Source: Polyangia bacterium (GTDB lineage: Bacteria; Myxococcota_A; Polyangia; Nannocystales; Nannocystaceae). From it: a stretch of 64,000 nucleotides of DNA. The notes beneath the pieces were generated by a model. It did no database searches, was not told the origin of the DNA, and saw only the letters and a list, made by a program, of their open reading frames with translations. The stretch covers positions 248,001 through 312,000 of the forward strand of contig JAUIFF010000003.1 in assembly GCA_030429545.1 (NCBI GenBank), given 5' to 3'. Made by a program: the position numbers and the translations under genes. Of this stretch, positions 8,678 to 17,133 are shown one piece after another (the stretch's first letter is position 1; each line of letters opens with the position of its first letter).

Positions 8678-10177
8678 ATGAAGCCCTTTGCCCTGACCCT
8701 GCTCACCGCCACCTGTATGACGCTGACAAGTGCCTCGGTGTGGAGCCTGACCACGCCCGATGCCGCAGCCCTACCCGCCGCCGATCCCCCGGCACCAGCC
8801 GTTGCGGCCGACATTTCGACTCCGGAGGCGACTCCCACCACCGAGTCGACACCCGAGCCAACCAAAGTAGTCGATAGCTCGCGGTTTACCGCCGGCGAAA
8901 CGCTCATGATCGACGGCACGCTCGGCCACCGAGTGCTCCCGGCGAACCGCACAAATGAGACCTTTGTCCTGCTCGAAGTCCACCCCCCAGATCGAATCGA
9001 GGCAGCTCCCCCCACCCCGGTCAACCTCGCGATTGTGATCGACCACTCAGGTTCGATGCGAGGTGCCCGGCTGCAAAATGCCATCCGCGCGGCCAGGGGC
9101 ATGGTCGAGCGCCTGCGCGAGGGGGATACCGTGAGTGTGGTTGGCTACAACAACGCCACTCACATCATTGTACCAGCAACAAAATTGACAGCGAGTACCC
9201 GCGCCCAGGTTCTGGCCCGCATCACGCCAATGGCGACCCGTGGCAACACCTGTATGAGCTGCGGGATCGAAGCCGGGCTCGAGATGCTGCGGTTTACCAG
9301 CGGTGGGGTCAACCGCATGCTCGTGCTCAGCGACGGGGAGGCCAATCGGGGCATCCGCGACGTTGCTGGACTGCGCTCACTGGCCGCCAAGGCCCGAACC
9401 CGCGGCATTGCCATCAGCTCGATCGGGGTCGACGTCGACTACAACGAGCGAGCGATGCTCGCCCTGGCGCAGGAATCCAACGGCCGCCATCACTTTGTTG
9501 AACATGCATCAGATATGGCTCGCGTGTTCGAAAAGGAGTTTCAGTCGTTGGTCAAAACCCTCGCCACCAACACCAGCCTCAGCCTTCAGCTCGCTCCCGG
9601 AGTTGAGCTCGACCACGTGTTTGACCGCAGCTTCTCGCAGGCGGGTAACTTCCTGACGATACCAATGGGCTCGTTTACCGCTGGCGAAACGAAAACCGTA
9701 CTCGCCCGCCTGCGCACTCCGATAGGACATAGCGGGACCCAACCGGTTGTCGACGTGACCATGACCTACGACGACCTGCTCACCGCCAAACCCGGAAGTT
9801 GCACAGGCAAATTGGCCACAACCCTCACGAGTAGTCCGGGCGAAGTGGCAGAGCTCGACCCGGTCGTGCTCGCCCGTCTGACCCGAGCCGAGACCGCGGA
9901 GGCATTGCGCACGGCCAACCACATGTTTGCCAGCGGCCGGGCCGAAGATGCCCGAAACCACATCAATACGCAGATGCATCGGGTCAAACGCCGCAAAAAG
10001 AAGTGGCAAAACGACCGCAAACGACGGCCCGATCGCAAATGGTCCCACGACCCGTTCGCCGACATGGAGGCGCCACTAGCCAAGGCAAACTCGGGATTTG
10101 TTGCGCCGACCCAGAGTCGAGGGGGCAAGGCGCAAGTGCGTAAAAATGCCGAAGTGATCGATGCGTTTAGCCTGTGA
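8678..10177 (+). CDS. Secreted VWA-domain protein
   Basis: A 499-residue protein with an N-terminal signal sequence (about residues 1-25). A Pro/Ala/Thr-rich stretch is followed by a von Willebrand factor A domain (about 115-300). The MIDAS motif is visible as VIDHSGSM, with Asp122, and the domain also has LVLSDGEAN. A C-terminal beta domain follows (about 310-420), and the tail is Arg/Lys-rich (KRRKKKWQND). The start ATG has GGAG eight bases upstream. The layout resembles YfbK/CoxL-type VWA proteins that bind partners through a metal ion at the envelope. No MoxR ATPase is adjacent, so its partner is unknown. Confidence 0.82.
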   Translation: MKPFALTLLTATCMTLTSASVWSLTTPDAAALPAADPPAPAVAADISTPEATPTTESTPEPTKVVDSSRFTAGETLMIDGTLGHRVLPANRTNETFVLLEVHPPDRIEAAPPTPVNLAIVIDHSGSMRGARLQNAIRAARGMVERLREGDTVSVVGYNNATHIIVPATKLTASTRAQVLARITPMATRGNTCMSCGIEAGLEMLRFTSGGVNRMLVLSDGEANRGIRDVAGLRSLAAKARTRGIAISSIGVDVDYNERAMLALAQESNGRHHFVEHASDMARVFEKEFQSLVKTLATNTSLSLQLAPGVELDHVFDRSFSQAGNFLTIPMGSFTAGETKTVLARLRTPIGHSGTQPVVDVTMTYDDLLTAKPGSCTGKLATTLTSSPGEVAELDPVVLARLTRAETAEALRTANHMFASGRAEDARNHINTQMHRVKRRKKKWQNDRKRRPDRKWSHDPFADMEAPLAKANSGFVAPTQSRGGKAQVRKNAEVIDAFSL

Positions 10178-10189
10178 GCCTCGCGCAGG

Positions 10190-10681
10190 CTAATGGGCAT
10201 AGGGGGTTGACCGCAACTGCGCCACGGCCTCGAGCAGGGCCGTGCGCTCGTCCACGCTGTCGGCGATACGCGTCAGGGTCCAGGCCACCGCCTCCGCAGT
10301 TTCTTTGAATATGCAACACGGACACGGTCGGCGCGAGACGAGAAAGATTGTCGAGAGCGCCGAGCGTACTGCGACCCCGCGAAACCCCTGGTCTTCGAGC
10401 ACAATGGCACAACACAGGGTATCTGGCCCACTTTCGCGAAAGGACCGAACCGCCTCTGCCCGCACATTTGTCGACGGAACTTTGGCGGCCTCGATCACAC
10501 ATAAAACCGCCGAGCCCTCGGGGTACAGCGTCCGCAGGTTGGCATGAACCTGGTCGGTATAGCGGATGTCCACAGGCGTAAGCATCCCGCGGGTGACGAC
10601 CAAGTGTACATTTCGCCACGAACCAATCGCGAACCGTTCGTTGGAACACACGATCCGCAGGCCCTTGCCAGGGTCGACCAC
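10190..10681 (-). CDS. Conserved myxobacterial protein, STAS-like family
   Basis: A 163-residue cytoplasmic protein from GTG 10681. It has no signal peptide. It has the pattern of a small alpha/beta protein common in myxobacteria: a beta strand with a conserved W (GSWRNVHLVV), then a YTDQVHANLRTL helix, a core strand (AVLCVIEAAKVPS) and GFRGVAVRSALS. It is a distant paralogue of the protein at 21225-21725, which keeps GFFASATRAVLSG at the same place. I can only compare it loosely with STAS or roadblock-type folds; the function is unknown. It is convergent with the VWA gene, 12 bp apart. Confidence 0.65.
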   Translation of the reverse strand: MVDPGKGLRIVCSNERFAIGSWRNVHLVVTRGMLTPVDIRYTDQVHANLRTLYPEGSAVLCVIEAAKVPSTNVRAEAVRSFRESGPDTLCCAIVLEDQGFRGVAVRSALSTIFLVSRRPCPCCIFKETAEAVAWTLTRIADSVDERTALLEAVAQLRSTPYAH

Positions 10682-10831
10682 AACAGGAGTATACGCGGTT
10701 CGCCGCCAAAATTGCGGCTCCTATTCGACGTCGATCTGAACGCCCACGCGCGATCGCTTACATGTCTCAAAAAACATACAAAAACTCGCGCCCTATCGCC
10801 CGCACTGTGTGTCGGAGTGGGACCTAGAGCA

Positions 10832-10841
10832 TGTATCTACA
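10832..10841. repeat. Intergenic dyad site
   Basis: TGTATCTACA, a perfect TGYANNTRCA match in the 185-bp gap between divergently positioned minus-strand genes. It lies 25 bp beyond the stop codon of the arylsulfotransferase-like gene ending at 10867. Confidence 0.85.
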
Positions 10842-10866
10842 TATTATAGAACGCGCACCAACGTGC

Positions 10867-12471
10867 CTATGGGTACAGGCTCGGTTGGCGTTGTACACGG
10901 TAGACAAGTCGTTGCGTTGGGTCCTGACTGGCTCCGCGCACGTTGAGTTCAAACACCTTGTCCCCGGTGGCCGGGTCAACTTCGACAATATGGGCCCACG
11001 CGCCCGCGAGGTCGAGCGTCTGTGGGTCAGGGTCGATCGCGCCAAAGTCGACCAGCACGTTGTTGTTAGCCAGCCGGTCGGCATCTCCGATGATCGCCGA
11101 AAACAGCGGCGGGTCGAAATCAGGATCGGTGTAGCTCCACACCTGGGTTAGGGTTTTGCCCGCACGATCGATTGCATACTCAACAGCCCGCGACATCCCC
11201 GAGGCATTGGCGTTGTCAAACATGATCACGTGATCGTCAGCTAGCATCTTTGCCGCGTGCATATGGTTGGGCAGGCTCCCCTCGCCCACCAGGGTGAGAT
11301 AGGGCCAGTCGTCGTCTCCTGGCGTCTTCGGGTCATCTTGGCCAATTACCCAGATCAACTCGCCAGTGCGCGACACCAAAAACACAATGTCCTGGTGGCG
11401 CGCCGAGACGAGGTAGGCATCGTCCTGCGCGACATAGCTGACCGCGTTGACATGGCTCCAGTCCTTCGACCCAAGGCCATAGAGCCCGGCCCAAAACCCC
11501 GCATGAAAATCGGGCGTGACAATCCGGTAGGGGTCGAGAATGTCCAACAATGAGAGGCTATGGACAATCTCGCCACTGCGGGAAAACTCGATGATTGTAT
11601 CACCAACAACTGTGTAGGTCTTGTCGCCTGGGTAGCCCGCAATTTCCCGAACTTCGAGGCCGGCTGTCAAAATCGGGCTGTCGAGCTCGGGTCGGACCTC
11701 GGCCAGATCCGCATGGGCTGCTCCGATTCCGAGGTCATCGCTGTTCCAAACCCCATGGATCTCACCGAGCATGTCGATCTCAACCGCCCGCGTGGAAAGC
11801 CCGTCGGGACCGATCCCGAGGAACATGAGGTGGCCGTTTTGCAACCGGCGGATATCGCAGGGCTGCTGCACCTCTGGACCTGTGTAGTACCAAACAACTT
11901 CGCCGTGGGCATCGACCGCAACTAAAAACCCCCCGCGCGAAGCAAACCCTTCGCGCGCCGTACTATCAAACAACGTGATGCCGGGCTGCATCCGCTGCGG
12001 GTCGCTGGCCACAAACTCGAGCGGGACAAACGGCTCAGGCAAGGGGTCGGTGGTGTGCTGGAAGGCATCGCGGACCTCGGTCCCCATGTCGTTGTGCACG
12101 ACGACCTCGATCGCATAGTCCTGCTCGGCCCGTAAACCCAGGATCATCGCTGAGAGTTCGGTACCTGGCCCGGCGTTGAGCAACCCCGATGCGGGGACAA
12201 CCTGTTCGCCTTCAGGGCCCATCACACGGACTTCGTGCAGCACACCTGGCATACTTAGATGCACCTGCAAAGTTCCCCCCAACACGTGTTTGGCCGGCTT
12301 CCAGCTAAGTTCTTGTATCATCAACTCTTGGTCGGTCTCGCCACTGGCCGAATCGGTCTCGCCCGCGGTTGGGGCACAGGCGAGGACCAAAGCTCCCGCG
12401 AGGGCCAATACGCCCAGGCCCCAACAATGGTGGGGTTTGGACTTCGCAGCGGTTTTGCAGCTCAACATCAT
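10867..12471 (-). CDS. Arylsulfotransferase (ASST)-like lipoprotein
   Basis: A 534-residue predicted lipoprotein with LVLACAP and Cys32. After a short linker there is an N-terminal beta domain (about 50-135), then a propeller-like region with GGFLVAVDAHGEVVWYY, DWSHVNAVSYVAQDDAYLVS, GELIWVIGQ, LPNHMHAAKML and VIMFDNAN blocks. These match aryl-sulfate sulfotransferases, which transfer sulfate between phenols through a histidine intermediate. Histidines near residues 339 (WSHVN) and 401 (NHMH) are candidate active-site residues. It lacks the DsbA/DsbL partner seen in enterobacterial operons. A formylglycine-type sulfatase-modifying domain protein occurs 26 kb away but I see no link. Confidence 0.75.
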   Translation of the reverse strand: MMLSCKTAAKSKPHHCWGLGVLALAGALVLACAPTAGETDSASGETDQELMIQELSWKPAKHVLGGTLQVHLSMPGVLHEVRVMGPEGEQVVPASGLLNAGPGTELSAMILGLRAEQDYAIEVVVHNDMGTEVRDAFQHTTDPLPEPFVPLEFVASDPQRMQPGITLFDSTAREGFASRGGFLVAVDAHGEVVWYYTGPEVQQPCDIRRLQNGHLMFLGIGPDGLSTRAVEIDMLGEIHGVWNSDDLGIGAAHADLAEVRPELDSPILTAGLEVREIAGYPGDKTYTVVGDTIIEFSRSGEIVHSLSLLDILDPYRIVTPDFHAGFWAGLYGLGSKDWSHVNAVSYVAQDDAYLVSARHQDIVFLVSRTGELIWVIGQDDPKTPGDDDWPYLTLVGEGSLPNHMHAAKMLADDHVIMFDNANASGMSRAVEYAIDRAGKTLTQVWSYTDPDFDPPLFSAIIGDADRLANNNVLVDFGAIDPDPQTLDLAGAWAHIVEVDPATGDKVFELNVRGASQDPTQRLVYRVQRQPSLYP

Positions 12472-12536
12472 ATCCGGGCGGCGACAGCTTGGCCGTCTGT
12501 CCTATCTTACCGGCAAAGCCAGCGAGTTGAACGCGG

Positions 12537-12974
12537 CTACGCGGCGAGGCAACGCTGGGCGAGGGCAGCGTTGAGCTGGCGGTAGCTGGCAAATAACGTT
12601 GGCGCGAGGACGGTGAGGGTCGGCGCAACGGCAACGCCCGCCCAGCGCTCGCCGTGGATGAGCCGGGAGTGCGCGCCGCGTTGCTCAACAATAAAGTAGT
12701 GCTCGCCCGTTTGGAGGCCGGGAATACCACCCTTCCACGCCAGCACCCGACCGATGTCAAACCGCGAAATTTTGGCCGGAATGGGCGGCAACGACAAGCC
12801 ACGGACGTGTAGGTGCAGGCTCACCGGCGCGCCACAAAAAAGACCCTTCGGACAGGTAAGTGCGCGAACCATCGGATTCCACTCGGCGTAGCCCTCAGTG
12901 TCTGAGAGAACCTCCCACACGCGCGTTGGCGGAGCGTTGATATCGATGACAGTTCGGAGGTCGCGGCGAAACAT
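12537..12974 (-). CDS. SRPBCC-fold protein (START-like)
   Basis: A 145-residue protein. The N-terminal strand RTVIDINAPPTRVWEVLSDT, then YAEWNPMV and a C-terminal helix (APTLFASYRQLNAALAQRC) are characteristic of SRPBCC or polyketide-cyclase-like ligand-binding proteins. I start at ATG 12974 (MFRRDLRTV) and not at 13022, because the fold begins immediately after it. These proteins bind hydrophobic ligands; the ligand cannot be inferred. It has no obvious operon partners. Confidence 0.8.
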   Translation of the reverse strand: MFRRDLRTVIDINAPPTRVWEVLSDTEGYAEWNPMVRALTCPKGLFCGAPVSLHLHVRGLSLPPIPAKISRFDIGRVLAWKGGIPGLQTGEHYFIVEQRGAHSRLIHGERWAGVAVAPTLTVLAPTLFASYRQLNAALAQRCLAA

Positions 12975-13233
12975 GCCGCCCGATTGTGCCGCACCACCGT
13001 ATGGTTGTGGTTGGATTCCCACGCGAAAGACTCGCTTCGCTACCGTCTTGAGATCTCGTGAGTTCGCCGCTGTTCGGGCCAGCCGGTTGTTACGAACCGA
13101 TCCAAACGAGCAAACTCAACGCCGAACATTGGTGCCAAAACCGAGATCCGACCGGCAACTCCGAGCCTCCGGGCGAAGGCTCTAGGCTCCGCCAAAGGGC
13201 ATCGCATCCGAGTTTCTGCTACATGCCGAGCCC

Positions 13234-13929
13234 ATGAACTTCCGCCAGGCAATTGCCCTTGTTCCGTTTGTGTTTGTCACGGGCTGTGCAGACGCGACCA
13301 CTTCGACCGCGACCGACAGCGACCCGACCACAACCCAAGGAGACCCGACCACAACGGACGGACCTGCGACCGAATCAACCACGGACGCGGAGACCGACGC
13401 CAGTGAAACCGAGGCCTCGACCGCTGGTCCGACCGAGACAAGTGAGTCGGAAACCACCGACGCAACGACGGACATGACCACCGACGCGACGACGGACATG
13501 ACCACCGACGCGACCACCGACATGACGACCGACGTCACGACCGATGCGAGCGAAACGGGTGTCGACACCGATCCCGATCCCCTCGAAATTAGTGGTACAT
13601 ACACCGATAGTTTTGATGGCACCCACGACATCGATGACAACGAGTGGCTGCAAACCTACGGAGACTCCTCGCTGAGCTTTGTGATCAGCTGGTACGACAA
13701 CGATGCCGCCTATCTCGTGGCCCAAAATGGCGAAGCCAACGAGTTCAACCCGGGGCTGTGGTCGAAGTTTGAGTGGACCACAACCCAGGACGACCGCCTG
13801 TGGTACTGCCAAACTGCATTCGATGCTGCGTCCGCCGAGGAAGCCGAAGCGGCGCCAGAGGCCGACCCGAACGACCCTGAAACCACGGGATGTAGCGGTT
13901 TTCCCTGGACCGAGCTGATTCCGGGCTAA
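13234..13929 (+). CDS. Lipoprotein with Thr/Asp linker, conserved C-terminal domain
   Basis: A 231-residue predicted lipoprotein, with VFVTGC giving Cys18. The linker (about 20-112) includes a repeated D-M-T-T-D-A-T-T stretch. The C-terminal domain of about 115 residues has SGTYTDSFDGTHDI, FVISWYDNDAAYLVAQN, LWSKFEWT, LWYCQTAFDAAS and GCSGFPWTEL. I recall similar uncharacterised domains in other deltaproteobacterial lipoproteins, but I cannot name one. Two cysteines (WYCQ and GCSG) could form a disulphide. It is convergent with the PDZ lipoprotein gene, 27 bp apart. Confidence 0.75.
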   Translation: MNFRQAIALVPFVFVTGCADATTSTATDSDPTTTQGDPTTTDGPATESTTDAETDASETEASTAGPTETSESETTDATTDMTTDATTDMTTDATTDMTTDVTTDASETGVDTDPDPLEISGTYTDSFDGTHDIDDNEWLQTYGDSSLSFVISWYDNDAAYLVAQNGEANEFNPGLWSKFEWTTTQDDRLWYCQTAFDAASAEEAEAAPEADPNDPETTGCSGFPWTELIPG

Positions 13930-13956
13930 ACGCAAACTCGCGGCGCGACCCCTGAC

Positions 13957-15015
13957 CTATTGCAGTCGAATTGTCCGCGTCGCCGAGCGCCCCCCACGAA
14001 GGTAGGTCACGCGAAACAACCGCGTGCCGGACAACCCAAAGTACAAGGCCATCGCATCAGCATCGTCGCTGAGGCGGTGGCCGTTGACCGTGGTAATGAC
14101 ATCGCCGTTGCGAAACCCGAGTTTACCCACCGGGCCATTTGCCCGTACACCGCTGAGGCGATAGCCCTGGGACACCCGCGAAACCTGAGCTTCGCGCATG
14201 AGTGATGAGGGGTTGTTGGTATAGCGGGTAAACTCCTGCAGACTCACCGAGCAACTCGTCCCCTGGCACCGGGCCGAGGTGGTCGGCGAGGTCGGCCTGC
14301 CACCACTCGATTTAGGTGTAGCTGCATGATTTTGCCCACGACCCGACGACGGCTGCGGCGATCGCCCACCACCGGCTCGCCCAGGCGATCGCCCGACTCC
14401 CCCGCTCGCCGCCCCTTGAGCAACAGCAAACGGATCCGGCGCATCGGGCATCTCGACCGAAAGGTCGGGAACCGGCGCGGCACTTGTGGGCTTGTTGAGT
14501 TCGTCGCCATAGCGCGCGAGCCCCTCGATTACCCGGTACGCATAGGTCTGGGAGATGCCGTCGCGCTCAACTGAAAACTCCAGGACCGGGGCGTCGGCAA
14601 GAAGGCCACGGATCTGCTTGGCATCGAGCCCGGCCAGGTCGCGGCCATTGACCGCCAACAAACGATCTCCCGGGCTCAGGCCGAGCTTCGCCAATAGCGT
14701 GTCTGCACCTGCGTCGAGCTGCATGCCACGCTCATCGACCGGTTGCCGCGACAGGTGCTGTTGCAACAAAACTGCGACAAAACCATCGATGCGAAAACTT
14801 CCACTGTTGTCCGAGTCTCGCACCACCCCGCGCTCGAGGCTGGCGAGCCAGGTTGCCGCGTCAATGCCGGCCACCTGTGCCTGCCCACGTTGCTGTGCCA
14901 ATTTTGGCGTCGGACTCGGGGACTCGCGCTGACACCCCAACGCGAGAAAAAAAGCGACCCACACAACCCGGTGGGCCGGCTTTCGGCGTAGGTTTGGGCA
15001 TGTCATCGCCGACAT
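13957..15015 (-). CDS. Two-PDZ-domain lipoprotein (GspC-like)
   Basis: A 352-residue predicted lipoprotein with FLALGC and Cys28. One PDZ-like domain lies at about 75-165 (LAKLGLSPGDRLLAVNGRDL) and a second at the C-terminus, about 270-350 (KLGFRNGDVITTVNGHRLSD). A Gly/Ser/Pro-rich linker separates them. The second PDZ has the LGFRNGD(V/I)I..VNG pattern of type II secretion protein GspC, but the GspC homology region and other gsp genes are absent. It is probably a periplasmic scaffold binding peptide tails. It is divergent from the SMC-like ATPase gene. Confidence 0.72.
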   Translation of the reverse strand: MSAMTCPNLRRKPAHRVVWVAFFLALGCQRESPSPTPKLAQQRGQAQVAGIDAATWLASLERGVVRDSDNSGSFRIDGFVAVLLQQHLSRQPVDERGMQLDAGADTLLAKLGLSPGDRLLAVNGRDLAGLDAKQIRGLLADAPVLEFSVERDGISQTYAYRVIEGLARYGDELNKPTSAAPVPDLSVEMPDAPDPFAVAQGAASGGVGRSPGRAGGGRSPQPSSGRGQNHAATPKSSGGRPTSPTTSARCQGTSCSVSLQEFTRYTNNPSSLMREAQVSRVSQGYRLSGVRANGPVGKLGFRNGDVITTVNGHRLSDDADAMALYFGLSGTRLFRVTYLRGGRSATRTIRLQ

Positions 15016-15144
15016 CGTATCAGGGCGCCCAACCGCACCGGGGATGTGCTCATTTCGCTAGGACTGATACGCTCGCGGGCCCGACCTGCTCCCCTTGGGA
15101 TCACCTGCGCATTCCACACTAGTACGCGACAAAGGAGTTGTTCG

Positions 15145-17088
15145 ATGTCGATCTCTGCCCCCCACCCCGCACCTGGCCACCCGGGCCACCACCTCCTTCG
15201 CCGCCTGCGTGTCGATGGCGGGTTTTTGTCTGGGCTCGACCTCCCGTTATGCGACGGTCTCAACTGTCTCATTGGCGGGCGCGGCAGTGGCAAAACAACT
15301 GTCCTCGAGTTCATCCGTTTTGCCCTCGGCCGCGAACCGGCTGCGAGTGGTCGTCGCGGCAGCCAAACCCCCGAGGATCGAATTCGTCAACTGATCGAGC
15401 ACAACCTCACCCGCGACGGCCAGGTTGAACTCGAGGTCGAGTCCCGCGACGGCGCGACCTATACGATCCGCCGCAAGCTAGGTGAGGCGCCGACCCTGCG
15501 CAACCATCGGGGAGAACAACTCGACTCAAACCTGTTGCACTCACATGTATTTTTTGATGTCGCGCTGTTTAGCCACAACCAAATCGAAGCCATCTGCAAC
15601 GACCCCAAGGCCCAGCGTGAACTGTTGGATCGCCTGTGTGACCACAAACTCAAAAACCTCACCGAGGAACTGGCCGCGGCTCGTACGGCGCTCGTCGACA
15701 ACGCCCAAAAACAGGTGAATCTACAACAAAAACTGGCCGCGGCCGACCGCGAACTCATCGAGCTCGCCAGTTGGGAACGCCGGCTCGAAGCTGCCGACGC
15801 AGCCCTCGCGCGTGGGGGTCTTTCGCCCAAACTCAAGGCCGCGACCCAACACCGCAGTCAACGTGAACGCGAGCAAAAGGGCCTTGCCCGCCAATCAGAC
15901 GCCCTCGGTGCCCTCGAAAAACTTCTGGGCGACACGGCCCCAGCTCACCTTCAAGACCTCGGCAGAGCTCTCCCGGAGGCCAAAGGCCCCAACGCCGAGG
16001 CGCTGGCCAGCCTCCAACAATCGGTCGACCGCCTGCGCACCGAAATCGAAATTTTGCTGTCGCCTGCGGTCGAGCGCCTAGCCCAGTTGCGGGGGACCCA
16101 CACGCAACTTCGCCAACAACTCGAACAGGCCCATCGGCAACAACAACAGGAATACGAGGCACTCACAACCGAAGCCCAGGCCCACCAGGCACGGTTGCAG
16201 GCGCGCGACGAAGCCGCTGCCCAGGTTTCCCGCCTCACCCAGGCCAAGCAGGCGATCCAAACCCACCGCGACGAGGCCGCTGCCGCCCAGAAATTGCGTC
16301 TACAACTAAGCCAGCAATTTCACGAGCTGCGTCGGCAACGGTTTGAAGCACGAAACACCCAAGCTGAGCGCATCAGCCAAAAACTCGGTGGCCGCGTACG
16401 CGTGCGGTTTGAGAAAGACGGCGCCCGCGAACAATTTCGCGAGTTTCTCGTGGGACTGATGCGCCGCTCAGGCCGTCAGTACAACGCCCCGATCGACCGC
16501 CTGATCGCAACTGTCACACCCAGCCAACTAGCGATCTTCTGCGATAGCGGCGACCACGAAGCCCTCGCCGGCATGGCCGATGTCACCCCAGATTTTGCCC
16601 AGGCACTCGTCGAGCAGGTCCGCGAGAAACTCGCGCGCCGACTCTCGCTCGACAGTCTCGACCTAGAGGAGGTCCCGCAAATCGAATTGCGGCTCGGCCA
16701 GGTTTGGCGACAGACACAGCAACTTTCGACCGGCCAAAAAAGCGCCGCCCTGCTGCCGATCTTATTGCTCGAAAGTGAGGCTCCGCTGCTCATCGACCAA
16801 CCCGAGGACAACCTCGACAACCGCTACATCTCCGACGCGATCGTGCCCCAGATGCGCGAGGTCAAGACCGATCGTCAGCTGCTGTGTATCACCCACAATC
16901 CCAACCTCCCGGTGTTGGGTGATGCCGAAAACGTGTGCGTGCTCGCAGCCGACGGCCAGCGCAGTGAACTCGTCGGTCGCGGCACCGTACCCGATGTCCG
17001 CGACCATATTCTGCGGTTGATGGAGGGCGGTTTAGAGGCGTTTCGCCGGCGCCAGCAAGAGTACGAGCGCACGCCGACCGCAGGCTAG
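15145..17088 (+). CDS. SMC/RecN-like P-loop ATPase with coiled coil
   Basis: A 647-residue protein. ATG 15145 has an AAAGGAG ribosome-binding site at 15131-15137. The Walker A motif GGRGSGKTT lies at about residue 44. The middle (about 170-420) is Gln/Glu/Ala-rich and predicted coiled coil. The ABC signature LSTGQKSAA is near residue 525 and the Walker B segment LLIDQPEDNLDNR near 550, followed by an H-loop-like CITHN. This is the domain order of SMC, RecN or Rad50-like ATPases, where head domains dimerise on ATP. The QPEDNLDN form occurs in AAA_23-type and TrlF-type proteins linked to DNA repair or phage defence. No nuclease or sbcD gene is adjacent. Confidence 0.8.
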   Translation: MSISAPHPAPGHPGHHLLRRLRVDGGFLSGLDLPLCDGLNCLIGGRGSGKTTVLEFIRFALGREPAASGRRGSQTPEDRIRQLIEHNLTRDGQVELEVESRDGATYTIRRKLGEAPTLRNHRGEQLDSNLLHSHVFFDVALFSHNQIEAICNDPKAQRELLDRLCDHKLKNLTEELAAARTALVDNAQKQVNLQQKLAAADRELIELASWERRLEAADAALARGGLSPKLKAATQHRSQREREQKGLARQSDALGALEKLLGDTAPAHLQDLGRALPEAKGPNAEALASLQQSVDRLRTEIEILLSPAVERLAQLRGTHTQLRQQLEQAHRQQQQEYEALTTEAQAHQARLQARDEAAAQVSRLTQAKQAIQTHRDEAAAAQKLRLQLSQQFHELRRQRFEARNTQAERISQKLGGRVRVRFEKDGAREQFREFLVGLMRRSGRQYNAPIDRLIATVTPSQLAIFCDSGDHEALAGMADVTPDFAQALVEQVREKLARRLSLDSLDLEEVPQIELRLGQVWRQTQQLSTGQKSAALLPILLLESEAPLLIDQPEDNLDNRYISDAIVPQMREVKTDRQLLCITHNPNLPVLGDAENVCVLAADGQRSELVGRGTVPDVRDHILRLMEGGLEAFRRRQQEYERTPTAG

Positions 17089-17133
17089 CTTGCGCGAGTC
17101 AAGTGCCCACAAACTGGGTGCTACCATCGATCC